Of a stretch of DNA of 64,000 bases, positions 52,775-60,827 are shown piece by piece. The stretch's first letter is position 1. Each line of letters opens with the position of its first letter. The position numbers were made by a program, and so were the translations under genes. The notes beneath the pieces are model-generated. The model saw only the letters and a list, made by a program, of their open reading frames with translations. It made no database searches and had not been told where the DNA came from. Origin of the DNA: Syntrophomonas sp. DTU019 (GTDB lineage: Bacteria; Bacillota; Syntrophomonadia; Syntrophomonadales; Syntrophomonadaceae); NCBI GenBank assembly GCA_913757435.1, contig CAJYDM010000003.1:295108-359107 (forward strand). The letters run 5' to 3'.

Positions 52775-54125
52775 TAAAAGGACTTCACCCCCGTATTTGC
52801 CGAATTTATAAGGTGACAAAACCAAAACCCAAACAAACACGAAAGGGGAAGTCACCTATGAATATTCGGCAAGGATACGTATTTTCCTTTGAGGATGCAA
52901 TAAATTTGCAGCCCCGGTCACGTTTAGAGATAATTTTAGCCACCCTCGATTTTGATAACGTGATAAAAGCTCTTTGTAAAAATGAAAAACAACACAGGGG
53001 GCCAAATGGCTACCGGATTGAATACAAACTTAACGCATTAATTGCCATGAGAGTTTATAATATTGCCACTTTTACTGAATTAGTGGAACGTCTTACCCAT
53101 GATCCGGTGCTCAGATATAACTGTGGCTTTGATGTTTTTGGTAAAGTGCCCAGCATTGCTACCTTTAGCCGTTTCTATGAGCGATTGACTCAGTCAGAAG
53201 TACTTCGTGAACTGTTTAGGAAACAGGTAAAAACAGCAGAATCAATGGGGCTTCTTGATACCAGTTCTATTGCCATAGATGCTTCTAAAGTAGATGCCAA
53301 TGAGAAGTCAGTTCCACGTAAAAATATTAAAGACGATGGACAGTCAGCTAACTGGGGCAGCAAGCTGGATACTAATGGTAACCAGATAACCTGGTTTGGC
53401 TACAAACTGCATATCGCTACTGACGTTAAATCCGAATTGCCAGTAGCATTGAGCATAACCCCAGCCAGTACCAACGATGGTATAATGGCCGAAAATATCC
53501 TTGAAGAATGCAGTAATAACTTGAACAGTAAACCCCAGTATTATCTCATGGATGCCGGTTATGATCAAAAGTCAATATACGAACTAATCCGTAAGGATTA
53601 CATGGCACAGGCAATCATACCGTTAAACCATCGCGGAGCCAAAGAACCCCCGGAAGGTCTGGATTGGGATGCGACCCCTATATGTTCAGCGGGCTATCGC
53701 ATGATTTATTGGGGTGGCAGCAACGGGGTTAACAAATTCCGCTGCCCTCATGTTATGGGCAAATGTGATTGTCCTTTTGGTTCCTCCTGGTGCTCAGACA
53801 GCAACTATGGGATGGTTGTTAAAACCAGAGCCAGACAAGATTCCAGGTTATTCACAGTGCCCCATCGAGGAACTTCAAACTGGAAGCTGCTATACAACAA
53901 AAGAACCAGTGTAGAGCGATGTTTTGGGCGCTTAAAGGAGCATCTGGGACTTGAAACCGGACTTAATGTACGAGGTATTAAAAAGGTTAAAACCCATGCA
54001 TACCTGAGTGTTATTACCATGATTGCTTCGGTTGTTGCGGTAAACAAAGCCAAATCATCTGAAGATATAGCTGCATAAAGTAAGCAGATATTAAGGTTTT
54101 TAAAGGAAAGGGGTCAATCTGTTCA
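52775..54125 (+). mobile_element. IS4/IS5-superfamily insertion sequence (ends approximate)
   Basis: It surrounds the transposase gene at 52858. Imperfect inverted ends are suggested by GGACTTCACCCC (near 52782) and GGGGTCAATC (near 54110, inverse of GATTGACCCC). No target duplication could be identified. It separates the DUF3795 fragment from the 5'-truncated DUF3788 gene. Confidence 0.55.
52858..54078 (+). CDS. DDE transposase, IS4/IS5-type
   Basis: A 406-residue transposase. The N-terminal DUF772-like region (HRGPNGYRIEYKLNALIAMR) is followed by the DDE catalytic fold: AIDASKVDANEKS (Asp), YYLMDAGYDQKSIYE (Asp) and KRTSVERCFGRLKEHLGLE (Glu). A Cys-rich insert lies before the last motif. 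The ATG at 52858 follows AAAGGGG; the frame extends upstream without an RBS. Intact. Confidence 0.85.
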   Translation: MNIRQGYVFSFEDAINLQPRSRLEIILATLDFDNVIKALCKNEKQHRGPNGYRIEYKLNALIAMRVYNIATFTELVERLTHDPVLRYNCGFDVFGKVPSIATFSRFYERLTQSEVLRELFRKQVKTAESMGLLDTSSIAIDASKVDANEKSVPRKNIKDDGQSANWGSKLDTNGNQITWFGYKLHIATDVKSELPVALSITPASTNDGIMAENILEECSNNLNSKPQYYLMDAGYDQKSIYELIRKDYMAQAIIPLNHRGAKEPPEGLDWDATPICSAGYRMIYWGGSNGVNKFRCPHVMGKCDCPFGSSWCSDSNYGMVVKTRARQDSRLFTVPHRGTSNWKLLYNKRTSVERCFGRLKEHLGLETGLNVRGIKKVKTHAYLSVITMIASVVAVNKAKSSEDIAA

Positions 54126-54137
54126 TTTTAAGATAAA

Positions 54138-54689
54138 TCCAGTAACCTTGTTGATACTAAAGGCATAATTAACCAAAATTCAACTGGTTTTTATGCTCTA
54201 ATACCATATTGTAGTTTCAAAGAACGTGATTTTTGCTATTATGCAAAAGTCTCACTTAGAAATCCTGATATAGAGCCGTCAAGTGACGTTATTGCAAAGG
54301 CACTTGGAGAAGCGTACAACGCCTATATAAAGTTTAACAACGAGCTTGCAAACCACGATATTCAGTTGGAATGGAATTACTACAACGACGGCAAGGCGTG
54401 GCTGGCAAAAGGACTGTATAAGTGGACAGGCGTTCGAGGCGGTCAAAATAAAAAAACCATTTTATGGCTATCGGTTTGGGAAGGTTTTTTCAAGGTAACC
54501 GTCTATTTTCCTGAAAAATCCCGTGCTGATGTGTTGAATCTTCCGCTTGATAATAAGATTAAGCTAATGATAGCGGATTCAAGACAAATGGGGAAACTGA
54601 AGTACTTTCCTCTTGTTTTTGACATTTGTTCGGATGAAAAGTTTGAGGCAGTTTTCTTGCTTGCTGATTTCAGGAAAAGCATTAAATAG
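54138..54689 (+). pseudogene. DUF3788 protein, start lost
   Basis: One open frame from about 54138 reads FKERDFCYYAKVSLRNPDIE, then AYNAYIKFNNELANHDIQLE, WNYYNDGKAWLAKGLYKW and LWLSVWEGFFKVTVYF, matching DUF3788 nearly throughout. The core beginning RNPDIEPSSDVIAKALG is complete, but no in-frame ATG/GTG precedes it, and the adjacent IS likely removed the start. A TTG at 54366 could yield only the C-terminal 107 residues. Confidence 0.7.
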
Positions 54690-54699
54690 GTGTGAATAT

Positions 54700-54864
54700 A
54701 TGGAGATTAAGAAATATAGCAAAGCCGATGAATCTTTACTTTTTGACCTGCTTGTCGATGAGGGAGATGAGTGGAGTGATTACCAAGGGGTAGCCGGTCG
54801 TGATAAGTGCATTAAAGCACTTGAATCGAGCATAACTTATGTAGCTTGGGTATCCATCCTCTGA
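54700..54864 (+). pseudogene. GNAT acetyltransferase, N-terminal fragment
   Basis: ATG 54700 begins MEIKKYSKADESLLFDLLVD and reads through EGDEWSDYQGVAGRDKCI to ALESSITYVAW, the N-terminal third of a GNAT N-acetyltransferase. It then diverges and ends at 54864. The acetyl-CoA-binding motif is absent. Confidence 0.7.
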
Positions 54865-55014
54865 CTCTATCCTCGTCAAAGGTATAAGGATAGTGATCCA
54901 TAATACCTGAATCAGCGAGGACAGCATACAATGCCCTTAGCGTCGATAACTATGAAGAAGTTGATCTGACCTTTAAAGATTGTCTACCATCTGTCTAATA
55001 TGAGGAGGTTCATT

Positions 55015-55440
55015 ATGAGTGAAATAAAAACAAAGCCAACCAATCTTGATGTTGATGGTTTTCTAATGAGTGTTGAACCGGAAAAAAAGAGAATGGATAG
55101 TATGGAATTGAAAAAGGTATTTGATAGCGTAGTAAATGAAAAAGCTACGTTATGGAATAACAATATGATTGGATACGGCTCTTTTCATTACAAGTCTGAG
55201 AAGAGCAAACAAGAAGGTGATTGGCCATTAACAGCATTCTCCCCACGAAAACGGTATATAGCTATATACATAATGTCAGGAGTAGAAAATTATAAAGAAT
55301 TACTGGATAGACTGGGCAAGCACAAAATCAGTGCAGGTTCATGTATATACATTAATAAACTTCAAGATATCAATCTTGATATTTTGAAAGAAATAATTTC
55401 AACCTCTGTTGCGGATATGAAAAGAATATACAATGTTTGA
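55015..55440 (+). CDS. DUF1801-family protein
   Basis: A 141-residue protein: NNNMIGYGSFHYKSEKSKQE, LTAFSPRKRYIAIYIM, and LGKHKISAGSCIYINKLQD are the hallmarks of the DUF1801 subfamily with the SPRK motif. AGGAGG lies at the right distance from ATG 55015. Complete; role unknown. It is followed without gap by a methyltransferase fragment. Confidence 0.88.
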   Translation: MSEIKTKPTNLDVDGFLMSVEPEKKRMDSMELKKVFDSVVNEKATLWNNNMIGYGSFHYKSEKSKQEGDWPLTAFSPRKRYIAIYIMSGVENYKELLDRLGKHKISAGSCIYINKLQDINLDILKEIISTSVADMKRIYNV

Positions 55441-55621
55441 ATGTAAGAGGAAGTCAAGTCTGATTGTCTGCAGGCCACTGCTGGGGCGATTACTTTGCGT
55501 TTACCCGGATATATTTGACGCATTGCCAAGTGCACCTAAATTCTTACAGTTCGTTGCAGACTGCCTTCCTGCTTTCCCGGAGTGCAGAATGCTTGACTTA
55601 GGCTGTGGAACCGGATTATAG
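55433..55621 (+). pseudogene. SAM-dependent methyltransferase, N-terminal fragment
   Basis: A 62-codon frame ending in CRMLDLGCGTGL, the class I SAM-binding motif I, then TAG. Everything after motif I is missing, so the gene is truncated. The next gene begins 10 bases later with its own RBS, meaning unrelated DNA has been joined here. Confidence 0.7.
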
Positions 55622-55631
55622 GAGGGTAGAG

Positions 55632-56108
55632 ATGTTTCGAACAATGAGAAGATTTAAACAGGCTGTTTCTGAGGCCGAATGCAAAAAAATATTAACAGAT
55701 GAGAAAAGAGGAACCTTTTCAGTTATTGGGGATAATGGATATCCGTATACTATTCCAATTAATTTTTACTATGATGATATAGATAATCATATTTATTTTC
55801 ATGGTGCTAAACAAGGTCATAAAGTTTCAGCAATCACGAATTGTGATAAGGTGTGCTTTACTACATGGAACACCGGGTTTAAGAAAGAAGGTTGCTGGGA
55901 GTGGAACGTTACCAGCGTCATAGTTTTTGGTAGAGCAAAACTTATCGAAGATAGAAAAATGACGGAGGATAAAGTGCGTAAGTTGGCCCTAAAGTATTAC
56001 CCAACCGAGGAGGAAGTTGAAGAAGAATTAGAACATGGCATCGATAGGGTTCAACTTTTTGCTATAGATATTGAGCACATGACCGGTAAGTTGGTTAACG
56101 AGAAGTAA
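55632..56108 (+). CDS. Pyridoxamine 5'-phosphate oxidase-like (NimA-type) protein
   Basis: A 158-residue split-barrel flavin-binding protein: KRGTFSVIGDNGYPYTIPIN, FHGAKQGHKVSAIT, and CWEWNVTSVIVFGRAKLIED, a pattern shared with nitroimidazole-resistance (Nim) proteins and other FMN-binding oxidoreductases. The ATG at 55632 follows AGGAGGG. Intact. The substrate is unknown. Confidence 0.85.
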   Translation: MFRTMRRFKQAVSEAECKKILTDEKRGTFSVIGDNGYPYTIPINFYYDDIDNHIYFHGAKQGHKVSAITNCDKVCFTTWNTGFKKEGCWEWNVTSVIVFGRAKLIEDRKMTEDKVRKLALKYYPTEEEVEEELEHGIDRVQLFAIDIEHMTGKLVNEK

Positions 56109-56229
56109 AACTGAATTGAAAGCAGCATGCGTTTGCTGTAGACATTCATATTATTGTTTTTGGGCATGTGATGGATATCAGTAAAAATGGATAACGGACA
56201 TAATTATAAGATAAATAGGAGAAAAGAAA

Positions 56230-56622
56230 ATGCAAGAAGTTTATGAATTTTTAAAGAACTGTGGAACGTATTATTTAGCTACAGTGGAAGGAGACCAGCC
56301 TAGAGTTAGGCCATTTGCTACAGTGGATATTTTTGAAGCTAAACTTTATATCCAGACAGGCAAGATAAAAAAAGTATCCAGGCAGCTCCAGGCAAATCCA
56401 AAAGCAGAGATTTGTGCTTATGCTGATGGGAAGTGGCTTAGAGTATCAGGTAAGCTTATCAGAGATGACAGAGTAGAGGCAAAAAAGCATATGCTCGATA
56501 ATTATCCAGAACTTCAAGCCATGTATTCAGCGGAGGATGACAATACAGAGGTTCTCTACTTTAAGGATGCAACAGCTACCTTCTATTCATTTACCGATGA
56601 GCCAAAGGTAATCAAATTTTAA
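56230..56622 (+). CDS. Pyridoxamine 5'-phosphate oxidase-like protein
   Basis: A 130-residue split-barrel protein: TYYLATVEGDQPRVRPFATV, then LYIQTGKIKKVSRQLQANPKAEIC and WLRVSGKLIRDD. It belongs to the short PPOX family of FMN-binding general stress or flavin reductase-type proteins. The ATG follows AGGAGAAAAG. Intact, and a distant homolog of the preceding PPOX gene. Confidence 0.9.
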   Translation: MQEVYEFLKNCGTYYLATVEGDQPRVRPFATVDIFEAKLYIQTGKIKKVSRQLQANPKAEICAYADGKWLRVSGKLIRDDRVEAKKHMLDNYPELQAMYSAEDDNTEVLYFKDATATFYSFTDEPKVIKF

Positions 56623-56689
56623 TAAAGATCTCTCCTTCAACCACGTCCAAGAACGGGAAGCGAGTCGAATTTGTTCGGTACTCGCAGCT

Positions 56690-56790
56690 AATCGCTGCAG
56701 ATAGATCATGTGGGATCGCGACCTCGGTACCCGGGCTATGCGCCAGGCCAATCATTGATATGCTGCTGGTTGTCAATGGCTCTACCGACT
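56690..56790 (+). pseudogene. Possible fragment of a second RuBisCO-like gene
   Basis: An 18-base stretch CCCGGGCTATGCGCCAGG (56734-56751 region) is identical to part of the RLP gene near 3988-4005. In the same frame it reads DRDLGTRAMRQA and then, after one frame change, an IID segment, comparable to YRDLG...ARAMRQVID in the RLP. Only about 30 codons can be compared, so the relationship is tentative. Confidence 0.35.
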
Positions 56791-56880
56791 AGCCATTCTT
56801 AGGCATTGGCATTAGCGGATTCTGGAACCCGAGTGGTTCGAACACCAGTAATTAGCCATTCTATTGTAAGGAGACAACTA

Positions 56881-56991
56881 TTGAATCCCAAAATCTTTGA
56901 ATTTGAAGCTATTATTCAAAAAGTCCCCGACCTGGACGGCGCGTATGTAGCATTCCCGTACGATGTTAAAACCTCTGCGCGAAGAGAATAA
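56881..56991 (+). pseudogene. DUF1905 protein, N-terminal fragment
   Basis: TTG 56881, nine bases after AAGGAGA, begins a 36-residue frame: NPKIFEFEAIIQKVPDLDGA then YVAFPYDVK, the start of a DUF1905 domain. It stops at TAA 56989-56991, long before the usual 90-100 residues. The next gene starts four bases later. Confidence 0.7.
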
Positions 56992-56994
56992 CAT

Positions 56995-57804
56995 ATGACC
57001 AAATGGAACACAGCAGTCTGTGAAACAAACAGCATTAACATACACTATACAAGAACCGGAGGAAACAAACCGCCTGTAATTTTGCTGCATGGATTGATGG
57101 CTAATGGCCTGTGCTGGACAGGTTTGGCACAGGTTCTGGAGAAAGAATTTGATGTAATCATGCCGGATGCCAGAGGACATGGCGATTCGAGCGCACCCGA
57201 CTGTGGATACCGATATGAGGACCATGCCAACGATGTTGTTGGTTTGATAAATGCCTTGAGACTTTCTCCTCCGATCCTGCTTGGACATTCCATGGGAGGG
57301 ATGACTGCGGCTGTGGTAGCAAGTCGTAAACCAAATCTACTCCGTGGCCTGGTCTTAGCTGATCCTACGTTTTTGAGCCCAGAAGTTCAGCGAGAAGTCT
57401 ACGAAAGTGGAGTCTCCGATCAGCATCGACGAATGCTCACCATGTCATTCAGCGAATTGGTGGCAGACGCGCGGAACAGACACCCTGATCGGTCAGTGGA
57501 GACTCTTGAACTGTTCGCACGAGCACGACTTCAAACAAGCATGTCTGCCTTTGACGTTCTTGCCCCACCGAGCCCTGACTATAAGATGTTAATAGGTGCA
57601 ATTAACGTACCAAGCCTCATCGTATTTGGCGATAACGGCGTGGTTTCGTCTGTTGTTGCCGAAGAGCTGCAACGTCTTAATTCTAGACTTCAGGCAGAAC
57701 AAATCCGGGGAGCTGGCCACAGTGTCCACTTAGACCAGCCCGAGCGTTTTGCGGCTGTCGTCGGATCTTTCATACGTTCAATTGGAACAGTCACTGATTC
57801 ATGA
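56995..57804 (+). CDS. Alpha/beta-fold hydrolase
   Basis: A 269-residue alpha/beta hydrolase. The oxyanion-hole strand is VILLHGLMANGLCW, the nucleophile elbow is GHSMGGM (Ser near residue 99), the acid is in the PSLIVFGDNGVVS region and the catalytic His is in GAGHSVHLDQPERF. DARGHGDSS is also typical. It probably hydrolyses an ester or C-C bond in a small molecule. No operon partner is evident; a DUF1905 fragment lies immediately upstream. Confidence 0.9.
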   Translation: MTKWNTAVCETNSINIHYTRTGGNKPPVILLHGLMANGLCWTGLAQVLEKEFDVIMPDARGHGDSSAPDCGYRYEDHANDVVGLINALRLSPPILLGHSMGGMTAAVVASRKPNLLRGLVLADPTFLSPEVQREVYESGVSDQHRRMLTMSFSELVADARNRHPDRSVETLELFARARLQTSMSAFDVLAPPSPDYKMLIGAINVPSLIVFGDNGVVSSVVAEELQRLNSRLQAEQIRGAGHSVHLDQPERFAAVVGSFIRSIGTVTDS

Positions 57805-57962
57805 ATGGGATAAACTTAAATCTTCTGGCAAGATGACGGTTTTCAAATGAGAAGGATGAAATTACCTTCATCGAATGTGAAGAAGGAAAAGAGGTTAAAA
57901 CGCTGGATGAAGGGAAGAGCTAATTGTCGCCTCGGGGCATTTTAGTAAACGGATATAGATAT

Positions 57963-58171
57963 ATGAGTAAATACGATCCGCTTTGGATTTGGATAAAAGA
58001 AAATTGTACATACAACTTCAAGCTGACCTATCCTGAGATAGAGGAAATCGCAGGTCTGCCCATCGACCATTCCTTTCTGACTTTCAAGTAAGAACTGATT
58101 TAGAATGGCTATAAGATCGGGAAAATTCTGTGAAGGACCAGGCTGTGGCGTTCAAGAAGATACAAAAATAA
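57963..58171 (+). pseudogene. Small conserved protein broken by stops and a frameshift
   Basis: ATG 57963 begins MSKYDPLWIWIKENCTYNF and continues KLTYPEIEEIAGLPIDHSFL, a pattern shared by a small Firmicutes family (DUF7662-like). The same frame then has TAA and TAG, with recognisable NGYKIGKI between, and after one shift VKDQAVAFKKIQK to TAA 58169-58171. The gene is decayed. Confidence 0.6.
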
Positions 58172-58191
58172 TGTTAAGGAGAAGCTGAAAC

Positions 58192-58506
58192 ATGAAAAAA
58201 GTCCAAATCACCGTTATGAAAACAGCCTGCTATACTGATTTGATTGAAAAATATGAAAACCCGATTCTGCATACGTGTGATATGCAGGTAGGCCAGGTTT
58301 ATATCGCCAATGGATGGCGGAAACCGGTCGGTTTTTGTGACAGCGCATGGGACAGTATATCTGCTTTTGTTATGACGCTTGCACATGGTGGAGAAGATCT
58401 TTATGACGGATGGATGAAAAACAAAAAATCTGCGATGATTTCCTGTAATGACGGTTTTCGACCGGTCAGCTTCCTTTTAGAAACAATGGACGAAGATGCA
58501 GAGTAA
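58192..58506 (+). CDS. TIGR04076 family protein
   Basis: A 104-residue protein: KKVQITVMKTACYTDLIEKY opens, the middle has GQVYIANGWRKPVGFCDSAW, and the end has SCNDGFRPVSF. These match the TIGR04076 family of small Cys-containing proteins common in clostridia. The function is unknown. TAAGGAGAAG precedes the ATG. Complete. Confidence 0.85.
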   Translation: MKKVQITVMKTACYTDLIEKYENPILHTCDMQVGQVYIANGWRKPVGFCDSAWDSISAFVMTLAHGGEDLYDGWMKNKKSAMISCNDGFRPVSFLLETMDEDAE

Positions 58507-58507
58507 A

Positions 58508-58545
58508 GGCATGGGTAAAGGCATGGGGACGGTTCTTTTGCCTTT
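58508..58545 (-). repeat. REP-like repeat with GGGGACGGTTCTTTT core
   Basis: The core GGGGACGGTTCTTTT (58525-58539) is a palindromic-unit sequence I recognise as dispersed in many Firmicutes genomes, usually read as AAAAGAACCGTCCCC. It is flanked by two copies of GTAAAGGCATGGG-type sequence (58503-58528). Only one copy is present in this window. Confidence 0.5.
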
Positions 58546-58572
58546 CTTTCAGGTGAAAAGTAAATAGATAAA

Positions 58573-58610
58573 AGAAGGAGTGCCTCCAAGAGGAGGTGCT
58601 TCCTTTTATT
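58573..58610 (+). terminator. Intrinsic terminator
   Basis: AAGGAGTGCCTCC (58575-58587) pairs with GGAGGTGCTTCCTT (58592-58605), with a single mismatch, and TTTATT follows. It ends the TIGR04076 unit. Confidence 0.8.
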
Positions 58611-58691
58611 ACAGGAAACTAATGTCAGAACAAAGAAAAGAAATAATATAGCTAATATGATCAACAAAGGAACTATTTAAGAAGTGATTGA

Positions 58692-59093
58692 ATGAACTAT
58701 GAAATAATCAATGGCGCGGACAAGATGAAAATAGAAGAGATCATGAATCTCCTGAAGCAAACCTATTGGGCCGAAAGGCGGTCCCAGGAAACGGTTGAAA
58801 AATCAATGCGCAATTCTCAGTGTTACGGTATTTATCTGAAAGATCAGAACATGCTGGTGGGCTTTGCAAGAGTGATTACCGATTTCGCAACGACTTATTA
58901 TCTTTGCGATGTTGTTATTGATTGCAAATATCAGAATAATGGATTGGGAACAGCTCTCATTTCATATATAGAGAACCTGCCGGAATATCAAGGTTTAAGA
59001 GGTATTCTGATAACCAGGGACGCACATGCGTTATATAAAAAATTTGGATATGAGACCCTTAATGACAGGGTAATGGTCAAGGGTAGACTTTGA
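58692..59093 (+). CDS. GNAT family N-acetyltransferase
   Basis: A 133-residue GNAT enzyme: LLKQTYWAERRSQETVEKSM, LVGFARVITDFATTYYLCDV, the acetyl-CoA-binding motif CKYQNNGLGTALISYIE, and the terminal ARG-type segment ILITRDAHALYKKFGYE. The fold transfers acetyl groups to small-molecule amines. The substrate is unknown. Intact. Confidence 0.9.
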   Translation: MNYEIINGADKMKIEEIMNLLKQTYWAERRSQETVEKSMRNSQCYGIYLKDQNMLVGFARVITDFATTYYLCDVVIDCKYQNNGLGTALISYIENLPEYQGLRGILITRDAHALYKKFGYETLNDRVMVKGRL

Positions 59094-59389
59094 TAGAGGA
59101 AACTAAAGATTATGTAGGCCAATGAAAAATTAACCAAGACTGAGAACAGTCATAATATGACATAGGAAGAATTAGCCGAGATACTATACGTGGAATAAGC
59201 GATTTTGGGGTGGAATTTTGCTGCCACGTCCAAGCCTACGCCGTTCGTGTAAAAGTACTCCAATATTCCTGCGACAACACTGCGCCTGGAATATGCGAGA
59301 CAAAATAATGAAACACTAATCACGTCGGGACACATGAATGATGTGCAAAGCGAAGAAAGAGGCAGTTCATATATTTAGAGGATAATCGT
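59094..59389. other. Intergenic region, no gene seen
   Basis: About 295 bases. A frame reading TTLRLEYARQNNETLITSGH up to 59378 looks coding-like in its use of codons but has no RBS or recognisable family. It may be the tail of a decayed gene. Confidence 0.4.
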
Positions 59390-60538
59390 ATGAGTAAGGT
59401 AATTATTCAGGAATGTGAAAATTATGATCTGGAAACCTTAATTGAAAGAATTAATACGGCCATAGAAATGCTGGGCGGATGGGATAAATTTGTAAAGCCG
59501 CAGGACAAAGTACTCCTAAAGGTGAATCTGATCGGGCCCAAGTCTTCCGAATCCGCTGCAGTAACACATGCTGAATTTGTCAGAGCAATGGTAAGAATAT
59601 TGAAAAGCAGGAACTGCAATGTATGGATCGGTGATAGCTCAGGGGGAGCTATAGCAGGAATAGCGCCTACTGCGCAGAGCTTAAAGGTTGCCGGATACGA
59701 GCGGGTGGCGAACGAAGAAGGAGCGGAGATAAAGAATTTTGACCGTGAGGGTGTGGTGGCTGTTCAACCGGAAAGCCGGTGTGAAGAAACGATGCATATC
59801 GCCAGGCCAATGTTCGATGCGGATGTAGTTATTAATTTGCCGAAATTGAAAACACACTCGGCGCAGATTTTTTCCGGAGCTGTAAAAAATGTATTTGGAT
59901 GCATACCAGGGCTCAGAAAAGCCCAGTATCATAGAATGGCTCCCGAACCAAGGGATTTTGGGGAAATCATCTGCGATATCCATAAAGCTACCAAAATACA
60001 GCTTCACATCATGGATGGGATTCTGGCCATGGAAGGAGAGGGACCGACAGCAGGCAGCATTTATCAGGCTAGTAAAATCATCATCAGTGAGGACCCACTG
60101 GCACTGGATGTTGTTGCGGCCAAAATGGTGGGTATAAATGTTGAAGATGTACCCATACTGGAAACGGCCAGGAAGCGGAATCTAGGAGAAGGCTGGTTAG
60201 AAAATATCACACTTGCAGGTGATTATGAGCTAGTCCCCAGGTTGCTTAGGTTTAAGCTGCCCAAGCGCATCAGGGGAACAAAGAAGAGCAATAGTAAAGC
60301 CCTGGTAAAGATAATCGATTTTTTCAAAACACGTCCCCAAATAAATCCGAAAAAATGTAAAAAATGCAATATGTGTGTGGAAAGCTGTCCGGTACAGGCA
60401 ATTGACACGGATACGAAGCAAATCGATTATAATGCCTGCATAGAGTGTATGTGTTGTCATGAGTTATGCATGTTTAAAGCTGTAGAACTTAAAAATCAAA
60501 ATAGAGCTGCAGGCTTGATATCGGGATTTTTCCGTTAA
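59390..60538 (+). CDS. DUF362 domain protein with C-terminal ferredoxin domain
   Basis: A 382-residue protein. The DUF362 domain has LLKVNLIGPKSSESAAVTHAE, WIGDSSGG, then INLPKLKTHSAQIFSGAVKN. A 2[4Fe-4S] ferredoxin domain follows near residue 323: CKKCNMCVESCPVQAI and CIECMCCHELCMF. Proteins of this layout are widespread in anaerobes and are thought to be iron-sulfur oxidoreductases of unknown substrate. The ATG has AGAGGAT upstream. Intact. Confidence 0.92.
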   Translation: MSKVIIQECENYDLETLIERINTAIEMLGGWDKFVKPQDKVLLKVNLIGPKSSESAAVTHAEFVRAMVRILKSRNCNVWIGDSSGGAIAGIAPTAQSLKVAGYERVANEEGAEIKNFDREGVVAVQPESRCEETMHIARPMFDADVVINLPKLKTHSAQIFSGAVKNVFGCIPGLRKAQYHRMAPEPRDFGEIICDIHKATKIQLHIMDGILAMEGEGPTAGSIYQASKIIISEDPLALDVVAAKMVGINVEDVPILETARKRNLGEGWLENITLAGDYELVPRLLRFKLPKRIRGTKKSNSKALVKIIDFFKTRPQINPKKCKKCNMCVESCPVQAIDTDTKQIDYNACIECMCCHELCMFKAVELKNQNRAAGLISGFFR

Positions 60539-60827
60539 TGATATCGAAGAGAGTGTAAAATGCAATTATTCTTAGCAGCAAATCGTTTTCATGCTTTTAA
60601 TAACTCGTTAATGAAATCCTTGGGGCGGGCGATAATCTGATGTTCCGAAAACGAACCCATTTATGTATACAGGTTGATAAAAGAAGCGAAAATAGGTAAA
60701 GTTGTCTTTGATAACGTAAAAGTTGACCACTTAAGTTGAAAATGATAACGAAAAAATTGACCACCCCAACCAACCTTTCCTGTAAGCTATGAGTTGTGCA
60801 AACACCAAAGCTACAGGAGGAAAAGGA

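Noticed and set aside
56820..56860. GTGGTTCGAACAC resembling a tRNA T-arm
   Set aside because: Only the T-loop-like palindrome is present; no acceptor stem, D-arm or anticodon arm can be folded around it.
49700..59100. Possible integron cassette array, because many small genes lie on one strand
   Set aside because: No tyrosine integrase and no repeated attC-like elements between the genes were seen; terminators and RBSs differ between neighbours.
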